DNA of 64,000 bases from JACRCT01 sp049841135 (GTDB lineage Bacteria; Myxococcota; Myxococcia; Myxococcales; UBA5297): the NCBI GenBank assembly GCA_049841135.1, contig JASGHK010000005.1:620001-684000 (forward strand). Reading direction: 5' to 3'. Numbering within the stretch: position 1 is the stretch's first letter; each line of letters opens with the position of its first letter. The position numbers were made by a program, and so were the translations under genes. This document shows positions 53,121-60,022 of the stretch, in pieces. The notes beneath the pieces are model-generated. The model saw only the letters and a program-made list of their open reading frames with translations. It was not told the DNA's origin and did not search any database.

Positions 53121-53429
53121 CTAGCGAAGGTTGGAGATGGAGTTCTTCAGGGTGTCGTGACGTGCCTTGAGGCAGTTCGAGATGACGGAGTGCCTGGGCG
53201 AGCCCAGCTCGTGCTGGAGCTTCAGGTACTGAAGGTTGGACGCCTGCTGCTGGGCGAGCAGGTCGAGCGCCTGGGAGGTGGCGTCGCTCGCGACCGGTGC
53301 GGTCTGGCGACTCGAGCCACCGACGGCCTGGCGCTGCTGGAGCCGCTGCTGGAAGGCGCTCGAGCCGGGTCCGGAGGCAGACTGCTGCGCGGGCGGGAGC
53401 GGGAGTGAACCGGAGATCCGAAGAGGCAT
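53121..53429 (-). CDS. small helical protein, possibly type III secretion-related
   Basis: 102 residues from ATG 53429 (AGGA about 7 nt upstream). The first half is low complexity, rich in Pro, Ser and Gln (LPLPPAQQSASGPGSSAFQQRLQQ). The second half is an amphipathic helix pair, QALDLLAQQQASNLQYLKLQ and SVISNCLKARHDTLKNSISNLR. The ending S-N-x-x-K-A-R-H-D-x-x-K-N-S-I-x-N-x-R reminds me of small proteins associated with type III secretion/flagellar-like loci, but no other such genes are in the window and I cannot confirm the family. It is 28 bp upstream of the P-type ATPase gene. Confidence 0.5.
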   Translation of the reverse strand: MPLRISGSLPLPPAQQSASGPGSSAFQQRLQQRQAVGGSSRQTAPVASDATSQALDLLAQQQASNLQYLKLQHELGSPRHSVISNCLKARHDTLKNSISNLR

Positions 53430-53538
53430 GAGGAGGTCCTGAGGCGAAGGGGTCGCGGGCCGCGAGGGCCGCATGGACGACGGACGCGCCGCCCGCCCCT
53501 CGAGGCGCCGGGGCCAGCGAGAGGCGAGCGCTTCGGGC

Positions 53539-53802
53539 TCAGGCTTTGGGGACGTGGAGGATCTCGCCTGCGGCAGGCGAGACGGGCGGCGGGCACTCGT
53601 CGCCCTGCCAGCGCCCCATCGGCAGGCTCTCGACGAGAACCACCGGCTCCTGGACGACTTGCTCTTGGTGCTCGACCTGCGAATCGGCGCTGGTGGATTC
53701 GCACGAAGCCAGCTCCAGCGGCGCATGGCACGCCGCCGCACCGAGCTGCGCCAGGAGCGCGAGCCAGAGGACCAGCAGCGTGGCAGCCGAGGAACGAGTC
53801 AT
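53539..53802 (-). CDS. small secreted protein
   Basis: 87 residues from ATG 53802, which overlaps the TGA of the CooC-like gene as ATGA. The signal peptide MTRSSAATLLVLWLALLAQLGAAAC ends in C-H-A, so it might be lipid-anchored. The mature part is short and acidic (ELASCESTSADSQVEHQEQVVQE) with three Cys, ending AAGEILHVPKA. Family unknown. Because the CooC-like C-terminus seems altered by a palindromic element, the coupling may be recent or fortuitous. Confidence 0.5.
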   Translation of the reverse strand: MTRSSAATLLVLWLALLAQLGAAACHAPLELASCESTSADSQVEHQEQVVQEPVVLVESLPMGRWQGDECPPPVSPAAGEILHVPKA

Positions 53803-54791
53803 CGCCAACTCGGAGAATGGAGCGCCGATTCGAAGTCGGGAGGAGTGTACCACCGGCCACAGCGTGCCGAGCCCTCCCAGCCGGTCTCGGCAGGGGTAGC
53901 GATCGAAGCGAATCCACGAAGGAGCAGGGAGGACGCGGTGCCAAGAGCTTCGACGTAGGTCGACTCGAGCAAGAGCGAACCCCCTCCCGCAGTTTGGGGA
54001 GGGGGCAGGGGGGAGGGCCCGCTACGAATCGGCCCGACGCCCTTCAACGCCTGCGCGAGCATCCGGTAGACCGCCGTCTGCGGCCCCAGCGCCTGCAACG
54101 TCGTCCCCGCGCGGTCGGCCTTGCTCACCTCGTCATCCGCCGGCAGCACGCCCACCACGCTCAACCCCGCCTGCTCGAGCGTCTTGCGGTGCGCTTCATC
54201 GACGCCGGCGACGCGGTTGAAGAGCACGCCCATCCGGCAGCGCTCCATCATCGGCACCCGGCCGATGGTGTCCTTCACCAAGAGGCACGTCTGCACCGCC
54301 CGCTGGGAGCCGTCGCTGAGCAAGAGCGCCTGGTCCACGCGCTCGACCACCTCGCGGTTGACCTGCTCGATTCCCGCCTCGGCGTCCACGACCACCAGAT
54401 CAAACCGCTCGACGACTGCGCCAATCATCTTGCGCAGGAGCAGGTTGAGCGAGCAGTAGCAGCCGAGCGAGCGGCGCTGCCCCATCGCCAGGAACGCCAG
54501 CCCGTCCCTCTCGACGAGCGCCTGGGCGACCATCCACTCGGCGATCTCCCGGGTCTCCTCCGGCGGCGAGTCCGGGGTGAGCGCCTTGACGCGGTCGATG
54601 ATCTGCTCGCGCGCCTCGGCCACCGTCAGCGCGCCCTGGATGCCGCACGTCATCGACAGCCCGCCGACCGGGTCTGCGTCGACGAGCAGGGTGCGGATGC
54701 CCTGGTCGCGCGCGATTCGTCCCAGCAGCGTCGAGACCAGCGTCTTGCCGGTGCCGCCCTTCCCGAGACAGGCGATGGTGAACGCGTTCAT
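53799..54791 (-). CDS. CooC/MinD-type ATPase with altered C-terminus
   Basis: 330 residues from ATG 54791, overlapping the upstream stop as ATGA. The N-terminus has the deviant Walker A GKGGTGKT, then LLVDADPVGGL and VVVDAEAGIEQVNREV; LGCYCSLNLLLRKM carries the C-x-C of CooC-type nickel-insertion ATPases. It therefore looks like a metal-centre maturation ATPase of the CooC branch. From residue ~265 (ALKGVGPIRSG) the protein runs into a palindromic repeat and then ~60 residues with weak codon bias, ending SALHSPSWR. The native end was probably near residue 262. Its place at the end of the dehydratase/activator operon suggests maturation of that enzyme's metal centre. Confidence 0.75.
   Translation of the reverse strand: MNAFTIACLGKGGTGKTLVSTLLGRIARDQGIRTLLVDADPVGGLSMTCGIQGALTVAEAREQIIDRVKALTPDSPPEETREIAEWMVAQALVERDGLAFLAMGQRRSLGCYCSLNLLLRKMIGAVVERFDLVVVDAEAGIEQVNREVVERVDQALLLSDGSQRAVQTCLLVKDTIGRVPMMERCRMGVLFNRVAGVDEAHRKTLEQAGLSVVGVLPADDEVSKADRAGTTLQALGPQTAVYRMLAQALKGVGPIRSGPSPLPPPQTAGGGSLLLESTYVEALGTASSLLLRGFASIATPAETGWEGSARCGRWYTPPDFESALHSPSWR
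53980..54005. repeat. palindromic repeat inside the CooC-like gene
   Basis: CCCCCTCCC (53980-53988), 8-nt spacer, GGGAGGGGG (53997-54005), followed by further G-rich sequence. It is translated as part of SPLPPPQTAGGGSLLL. Similar in build to the element at 55077 in the neighbouring gene and to widespread C/G-rich palindromic elements of high-GC bacteria. Confidence 0.65.
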
Positions 54792-55612
54792 GGTTCCCTC
54801 GTTCCCTTCTTGGCGCGGTCCGCGGCCAGCACCTCGCGGACCTTGTCGCAGACAACCGCCTCGTCGCAGCTCCGGCAGTCTTTGCCTTCACAGACCTCGA
54901 GCGCGCCGGTCTGCCCGCGCTCAGATGGCACCAGCGAATCCTTGAGCTGCGCCAGCCGCTCGGCGAACGGGCGCATGAGCTCGAGCGCTCGCGCCGAGGG
55001 GATTCCCACCGCCACGGCCACCGAGCGGAGACGCGTCGTGGCGCAGCCCCAATCACTCGGAGCAGGGGTTCGAGTTCCCCCTCTCCGCGAAGCCGGAGAG
55101 GGGGTCAGGGGGTGAGGCTCGTCCCGAAATTGCGCGACGAGCGCGTCGGCGAGCTGCGCTTGAGCGAACCCCGACGCCAGCAGCTGCCGGTGCACCCGCA
55201 CACCCGTCGCCGAGCCGTCGCTGTGCGCGAACCAGCCCGGGGCGCGCCGGGCCAGGCTGCGCAGCGAGGCCATCCGCGAGAGCTGGACGCGCGTGGCTGG
55301 AGCCGGCATCTGCGCGACAAGGATTTGCAGGAAGTCGCGCGGCTCAGCCGATGGGGCGAAGTCGGGGCCGAACGTCCATACCCGAGCCTCGAACGGCTCG
55401 TAGACCGGAATGGCCAGGCTCAGCGAGCGCGCCGGGGCCTCACCCAGGAACAGGCCGGTCTCCGACTCGAGCACCAGCCCCGTCCCCAGGTGCGGCGCCG
55501 GTTGCACGGGACCCGTCTTCGCCGCCCGCGCCGCGCCAAACTCCTCCGGGTGCGCGCGAAGCGCTTCGAGCACCGCACGGCCCAGGCCGTCCAACTCGGC
55601 CTCAAGCGGCAT
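54788..55612 (-). CDS. Cys-cluster protein of the dehydratase operon (putative Fe-S)
   Basis: 274 residues from ATG 55612, overlapping the preceding gene by 11 bp. I recognise no family. An N-terminal domain (~1-150) has strands LGTGLVLESETGLFLGE and YEPFEARVWTFGPDFAP. A palindromic repeat inserts EPHPLTPSPASRRGGTRTP near residue 165-185. The C-terminus holds CEGKDCRSCDEAVVCDKV, a C-x4-C-x2-C-x5-C arrangement able to bind a [4Fe-4S] cluster. The gene is translationally coupled on both sides, so it should work with the operon's enzymes, perhaps as electron donor or assembly factor. The inserted peptide keeps the frame open. Third-position G/C is high on both sides of the insertion. Confidence 0.6.
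   Translation of the reverse strand: MPLEAELDGLGRAVLEALRAHPEEFGAARAAKTGPVQPAPHLGTGLVLESETGLFLGEAPARSLSLAIPVYEPFEARVWTFGPDFAPSAEPRDFLQILVAQMPAPATRVQLSRMASLRSLARRAPGWFAHSDGSATGVRVHRQLLASGFAQAQLADALVAQFRDEPHPLTPSPASRRGGTRTPAPSDWGCATTRLRSVAVAVGIPSARALELMRPFAERLAQLKDSLVPSERGQTGALEVCEGKDCRSCDEAVVCDKVREVLAADRAKKGTREP
55077..55104. repeat. palindromic repeat inside the Cys-cluster gene
   Basis: CCCCCTCTCCG (55077-55087), 6-nt loop CGAAGC, CGGAGAGGGGG (55094-55104): a perfect 11-bp inverted repeat, followed by GGGGGTGAGG. On the minus strand it encodes HPLTPSPASRRGGT, a peptide signature of C/G-rich palindromic elements that insert in frame into genes of many high-GC bacteria. Compare 53980-54005. 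Confidence 0.75.
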
Positions 55613-56462
55613 CGCGCAGGCTCCACGGCAGCCGCTCGACCACCGGCCACTGGCCCGCCGGCGCGTCCTGCACCTGGGAGAGCGCGGCGAGGCAGGGCAC
55701 CAGCATTGGATCGACCGGCGCGTCGAGGAGCGTCACTGCGGAGAGCTTCGCCGCCAGACCAGCGCGGAAGACCCGCAGCTTCGCCAGCCCGCCGACGACG
55801 GCGAGCTTCTTGCCCTGCGGCCGGGCGCGCTCGACGAGCGTCGCCACCTTCTCCACCGCGTGCGCCACCACCCCGGCCAGCACGTCCTCGCGGGCGCGAC
55901 CCGCGTTGATCTGGCTGACGACCTCGCTCTCGGCGAAGACCGGGCACGGGCTGGAGACGCGGCAGGGATCCTTCGCGGCCGTGGCACAGCCGTCGATCCC
56001 CTCGGGCTCGACGTGCAGCGCCGCGGCCATCGTCTCGATGAAGCGACCGGCGCCCGAGGTGCAACGCTCGTTCTCCCAGGAGCGCGTCGCGGCGCTGCCC
56101 TTCACCACCTCGAAGACGCGGGTGCGCAATGCGCCGCAGTCGGCGATCAGCACCTCGTCGCCGAGCGAGCCGGCAGCACGGGCCAGCGCCGAAGCCGTCC
56201 GCAGCGGTCGCTGGGCCGCCCTCCCCAGCCGCTCGAGCGCCGCGCCCAACACGGGTGGGGAGCCCGCGTCCTGGTCGCCCATCATCCAGACGCGGGTCGG
56301 CTCGAACACCCCTGGCGAGAGCGCCCTCGCCGTCTGCTTGACGAGCGCGCCCAGATCCACCGCTTCGTGAGAGCGGGCGACGAGGACCACCGCCTTCTCG
56401 CCGGGACGCGCGGCAACGACCTTGGTGTAGCGAGAGCCGGCATCGCAGACGACGTCGATCAT
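55602..56462 (-). CDS. divergent second activator-type ATPase (BadF/BcrA-like)
   Basis: 286 residues from ATG 56462, overlapping the upstream TGA as ATGA. ASKHA-fold features of the BadF/BadG/BcrA/BcrD family are present but divergent: VVCDAGSRYTKVV (phosphate 1), LIADCGALRTRVFEV in place of D-I-G-G-Q-D-x-K (phosphate 2), and VVGGLAKLRVF (adenosine). Both Cys that bridge the dimer [4Fe-4S] cluster in this family can be assigned, in ENERCTSGAGRFIE and SSPCPVFAESEVVSQIN. The Q-D pair of the canonical nucleotide site is missing, so ATP hydrolysis may be altered. Next to a canonical activator, it resembles the two unequal ATPase subunits of benzoyl-CoA reductase. Confidence 0.75.
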   Translation of the reverse strand: MIDVVCDAGSRYTKVVAARPGEKAVVLVARSHEAVDLGALVKQTARALSPGVFEPTRVWMMGDQDAGSPPVLGAALERLGRAAQRPLRTASALARAAGSLGDEVLIADCGALRTRVFEVVKGSAATRSWENERCTSGAGRFIETMAAALHVEPEGIDGCATAAKDPCRVSSPCPVFAESEVVSQINAGRAREDVLAGVVAHAVEKVATLVERARPQGKKLAVVGGLAKLRVFRAGLAAKLSAVTLLDAPVDPMLVPCLAALSQVQDAPAGQWPVVERLPWSLRDAA

Positions 56463-57262
56463 CGTTGGGCTCCCGCAGGCGCGGACGCGTCCCGATGGGC
56501 GAAGTGCGCCGCGCCCAGCGCGCCGATGAGCTGGGGATCGAACTTCAGCGCGCACAGCGGCTGTCCCAGCTGCCGCTCGAGCGCCGCGGCGACGCCGGGG
56601 TTCTTGGCGACGCCGCCCGTCAGGCACACGCGCGACTTCACCGGCACCTTGGAGGCCAGCGACAGCACGCGCGCGACCACCGCCTCGACGATGGCCCGCG
56701 CGATGGCCGCACGATCCACGCCGTCGCGCCGCGCCTGCAGCACATCGCTCTCCATGAAGAGGCTGCAGCGGTTGGAGATGCCCCGCCCGGGCTTGCCCTT
56801 GAGCGCCAGCGGCCCCAGCGCCTCCACCTCGACGCCCAGCGCCTTGCCCAGCACCTCCAGCGCGCGGCCGGTGCCCGCGGCGCACTTGTCGTTCATCGCG
56901 AAGTCCTGGACGAGGCCGCGCTCGTCCACCGCGACCACCTTGCTGTCCTGGCCGCCGATGTCCACGACGGTGCGGACGGTCGGCTCGACGATCGAGGCGC
57001 CCAGGCCGTGGCAGCTGATCTCCGACTTCTCGATGGCCGCGAACGGCGCCTGGAAGCGGCCGTAGCCGGTCAGGCAGATGGCGTGGACGTCCTCGCGCCG
57101 CAGGCCCTTCTGGCCGCAGAGCGCCTCGGCCACCGTCTCCACCGACTCCCGGGCGTTGGGCCGCGCACGGGAGAGGTGGCTCGCGGCGACCTGCCCGTCG
57201 GCGAGCAGGATGCCCTTGGCCGTCAGCGACCCGACGTCGATGCCCATCGCCCAGCGGGTCAT
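56459..57262 (-). CDS. 2-hydroxyacyl-CoA dehydratase / benzoyl-CoA reductase activator ATPase (HgdC/BcrD-like)
   Basis: 267 residues from ATG 57262 in an ATGA overlap with the upstream stop. A near-textbook activator: GIDVGSLTAKGILL, LTGYGRFQAPF, EISCHGLGA, VVDIGGQDSKVVAVDE, MNDKCAAGTGRALEVLGKALG (cluster Cys), NRCSLFMESDV (second cluster Cys) and LTGGVAKNPGVAAAL. It should form a homodimer or heterodimer holding one [4Fe-4S] cluster and use ATP to drive an electron to very low potential for delivery to the dehydratase/reductase subunits encoded just upstream. Confidence 0.9.
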   Translation of the reverse strand: MTRWAMGIDVGSLTAKGILLADGQVAASHLSRARPNARESVETVAEALCGQKGLRREDVHAICLTGYGRFQAPFAAIEKSEISCHGLGASIVEPTVRTVVDIGGQDSKVVAVDERGLVQDFAMNDKCAAGTGRALEVLGKALGVEVEALGPLALKGKPGRGISNRCSLFMESDVLQARRDGVDRAAIARAIVEAVVARVLSLASKVPVKSRVCLTGGVAKNPGVAAALERQLGQPLCALKFDPQLIGALGAAHFAHRDASAPAGAQR

Positions 57263-58402
57263 CGCGCGCTCGCCGTGTTGCGGATCTGCTCGGCGAAGGC
57301 CTCCAGCCGCGTGCGCAGCTGCCCTTCCCCAGAGCCGCCGAGCTCGCCCTCGAGCCTCCAGCACCGGGATGCCCGCCTCCTTCAGCCGCCGGCGCTGCAC
57401 GAAGTTCTCGGCGGCCCAGATGGCGCAGAAGCTGAGCCGGTCGAGCACCACGCCGTCGCAGCGCCACTCGCGCACGGTGTCGGCGATGAAGCGGGTGCGC
57501 CGCACGAGCTCGTCGGAGGCGTGCGGGCAGCTCAGCCGCCGCAGCCCACGCTCGGCCAGCGCCGCGAGCGGGGCGCGGGTGCGGTCCACGCGGCCCTGGA
57601 AGTAGCCGGTGCCGGTGCACATCAGGTCGTGCACCACGCGGCCGCCGTGCCGCTCGAGGACCTCCATCCGCGAGAGCTCCTCGAAGTGCCCGGAGGCCAG
57701 GAAGAGCCGCAGCTCGCCTTGGGGCGGCGCACGCCGCGCCTGGGGCAGCTCGCGCAGAAGCTCCTCCAGGAGCGCGTTGCCCTCCTCGACGGGCTCCGTG
57801 GCGAGCACCAGGTTGAGCGCGAGGACGTCGGCGCCGGTCAGCGGGCACTCGGGCTTCGCGCGCTCGCGGTAGACCGCCTCCAGGAGCTCGCGCTGCTGGT
57901 CGTAGAGCGCGATGGAGTCCGCGAGCCTCGAGTCGGTGACCTCGACGCCGAAGGCCTTCTGCAGCACGTCGCGCAGCCGCGCCAGCTCGTGCTCGAAGGT
58001 GGCGACCGCGGAGTCGGTGGAGTCCGCGGAGACGACCAGCAGGTGCCGCAGCGCCGGCTTGGCGTCGGCGTGGCGCCAGGCGTCGTAGGTGCGCCGCGAG
58101 TGGTCGCAGCCGGTGGCCAGCAGCACCGCGTCGAAGCCCGCCAGCTCCTCGCGCAGCGCCATGTCGAAGACGCGGCGGACGAGGCTGCAGTGCGTGGGCG
58201 CGAAGTAGGTGGCGCCGCGGTCGGTCGCGCCGTGGCCAGTGGAGCGCAGGCGGATGGGCTGGGCGCCGGCGGCGTGGACGAGCTCGGGCGGGACGAAGCC
58301 GCACAGGACCGCCACCGGGCGCACACCCCGGGCCCTGGCGGCACGGGCCGCGTCGGCGACGGGGAGGTGCGCGCGGGCGCGCAAGGTCTCGAGCACCTTC
58401 AT
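57259..58402 (-). CDS. 2-hydroxyacyl-CoA dehydratase-family subunit (one frame break)
   Basis: ATG 58402, ATGA overlap with the upstream stop. Family features: RPVAVLCGFVPPELVHAAGAQPIRL, APTHCSLVRRVFDMAL, LLATGCDHSRRTYD, ASGHFEELSRMEVLERHGGRVVHDLMCTGTGYF and LDRLSFCAIWAAENF, with the conserved Cys expected to bind a [4Fe-4S] cluster. One extra base near 57352-57357 breaks the frame 30 codons before the end; repair gives PVLELEGELGGSGEGQLRTRLEAFAEQIRN and a TGA at 57259 that overlaps the next ATG. Length 3n+1; ~380 residues. It would form, with the product of 58399, the two-subunit substrate- or cluster-binding component. Confidence 0.85.
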
Positions 58403-59793
58403 CGGGGCAACCCCTCGGCTGCCAGGAACGCGCGGATCTTGTCGCGCAGCGCCTTCTCGCCCACCACGCGGCTGTCGACGATGTCCGCGTCCAGGAAGAG
58501 CGCCGGGACCTTGGCCTGCTGGCACAGCTCTTCGATCTCCCGGCGCAGGGCCATGTTGTGCTTGCAGCCCACGTTGGCGTGGAAGAGGACGCAGTCGGCG
58601 TCGTACTCGCTGAGCACCGTCGAGAGCTCGTCGAGCGTGTACTCCATGGCGCCGTGGGCCTGGCGCACCATGCTCATGTGCAGCCGGTCCAGCACCAGGC
58701 CTTCGATCAGCTTCTCGCGGCTGGAGGTGTCTATCTGCGGGTGGTGGAAGCTGCCGATGTAGTCGGCGACGAGCGCGCCGCCGTACTCCTTGCGCAGCCA
58801 GCCGGCGAAGTCGGTCCAGGCGATGGCCTGGTCGCCGAGCACCACGCGCAGCCGCTCGCGCTTGGCGCCGGTCCGCCGGGCCTTCTCGATGATCTCTTCG
58901 GCGGCCTTCAGGAGCAGCTCGGCGCCGTCGGCCATCTCCTCCAGCCAGCCCTGCGCCGCCACCACGCGCCAGTAGACCGACAGCGCGTTGACCAGGCCCG
59001 GGCTGGGCAGGTTGCGGTGCAGCTCCGTCACCTTGTTCAGCGCGCGGTTGATGCGGTTGATCCGCTCGGCGAAGACTTTGAGCCGCTCCCAGTCCATGGG
59101 GCGACCGAACTTCTTCTCCAGCACGCCGACGAGCTCCCAGGCCGACTTGGCCCACACCGCCACCGTCTGCGGCGACTTGTCGTAGGCGCCGCCCATGGAG
59201 AAGTGCTCGCACCCGGCCAGGTCGCGCAGGATGGTGTTGCCGGTGTGGTTGCCGTCGCAGGGGTGGTTGTTGGTGACCACCAGCGTCGGCCGCGGCATCT
59301 CGCCGGCGAAGTACGAGCCGAGCATGCAGCGGTTGATCGAACAGATCTCCGCGGGCACGCCGTTGAGGTCGGCCACCTCGCACATCCGCGTGCTGCCTCG
59401 CGGGTCGCCGGCGTTGGCGACGGAGTAGAAGTTCTCCGGGCAGTAGATGGCGGCGTCGAAGGTGGCGATGATCGCCGCCGGCACCGGCCAGGTGACCCAG
59501 ACCAGCGGTCCGCCTTCCCGGTGCGCCTTCAGCGAGCCTTCGTGCATCTTCCGCGTCGCCGCCGTGACCTTGGCCATCGCCGGGATGGCCTCGATCGGCA
59601 GGACCGCCGCGCCGATCTTGAGCAGCGTCGCGCGCATCGAGCCGCCCAGGAGCGGGTCGGGCTCCACCGTCATGCCGCCCAGGAGCCGGTGGAGGACCAG
59701 GTCCGCCAGGCGCGGGTGCGCCATCAGCTTCTCCATGGTCGCCGCGCTCTTCGCCGCATGGGAGATCATCGGCAGCGGCGCGACTGCGTCCAT
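58399..59793 (-). CDS. 2-hydroxyacyl-CoA dehydratase-family subunit (HgdB/BcrB-like), first gene of operon
   Basis: 464 residues from ATG 59793; GGAGGAAG lies about 6 nt upstream, the best ribosome-binding site in the operon. Recognisable family blocks: GPLVWVTWPVPAAIIATFDA, SINRCMLGSYFAGEMPRP, TNNHPCDGNHTGNTILRDL, CEHFSMGGAYDKSP, FAERINRINRALNKVTEL, GLVLDRLHMSMVRQAHGAMEYTLDEL and DCVLFHANVGCKHNMALRREIEEL. Several conserved Cys suit a [4Fe-4S] or double-cubane cluster. The substrate cannot be read from sequence. Its stop overlaps the next ATG. A REP-like hairpin lies 163 bp upstream. Confidence 0.8.
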   Translation of the reverse strand: MDAVAPLPMISHAAKSAATMEKLMAHPRLADLVLHRLLGGMTVEPDPLLGGSMRATLLKIGAAVLPIEAIPAMAKVTAATRKMHEGSLKAHREGGPLVWVTWPVPAAIIATFDAAIYCPENFYSVANAGDPRGSTRMCEVADLNGVPAEICSINRCMLGSYFAGEMPRPTLVVTNNHPCDGNHTGNTILRDLAGCEHFSMGGAYDKSPQTVAVWAKSAWELVGVLEKKFGRPMDWERLKVFAERINRINRALNKVTELHRNLPSPGLVNALSVYWRVVAAQGWLEEMADGAELLLKAAEEIIEKARRTGAKRERLRVVLGDQAIAWTDFAGWLRKEYGGALVADYIGSFHHPQIDTSSREKLIEGLVLDRLHMSMVRQAHGAMEYTLDELSTVLSEYDADCVLFHANVGCKHNMALRREIEELCQQAKVPALFLDADIVDSRVVGEKALRDKIRAFLAAEGLPR

Positions 59794-59955
59794 GGGGCTT
59801 CCTCCCGCTCCGCGGCCCCGGGGTGAACCTGGGGGCCGACCGTTGTGCGGGCGACTTTACCGTGCGCGGCGGGGGACGTCATTGGCGCGCGCCTCTGCGC
59901 CGGCCGGCTGGGCTGCTCGAGCGCGCCTACTTCTGGGCTCTTTCAGGAAGGTGCG

Positions 59956-59979
59956 CCGGACATGGAGGTCCGGTACTAC
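59956..59979 (+). repeat. solitary REP-like hairpin related to the 66-bp array
   Basis: CCGGAC-ATGGAG-GTCCGG then TACTAC: the same 6-bp stem, N-N-G-G-A-G loop and TACTAC tail as the units at 50214-50480, with compensatory changes that keep the stem paired. It lies in the 229-bp gap upstream of the dehydratase operon and downstream of the TPR lipoprotein gene. Confidence 0.75.
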
Positions 59980-60022
59980 CGACCCCGCCCCGCCCGACAG
60001 GGATGGATGGAATTCAGCGTGT

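Noticed and set aside
55025..55088. tRNA-like string: GCGGAGA ... GGGGTTCGAGTTCCCC ... TCTCCGC on the plus strand, with pairing ends and a T-arm-like segment
   Set aside because: Only 64 nt long, the T-stem pairs poorly, no proper D or anticodon arm can be drawn, and it lies inside a minus-strand gene where a palindromic repeat explains the pairing.
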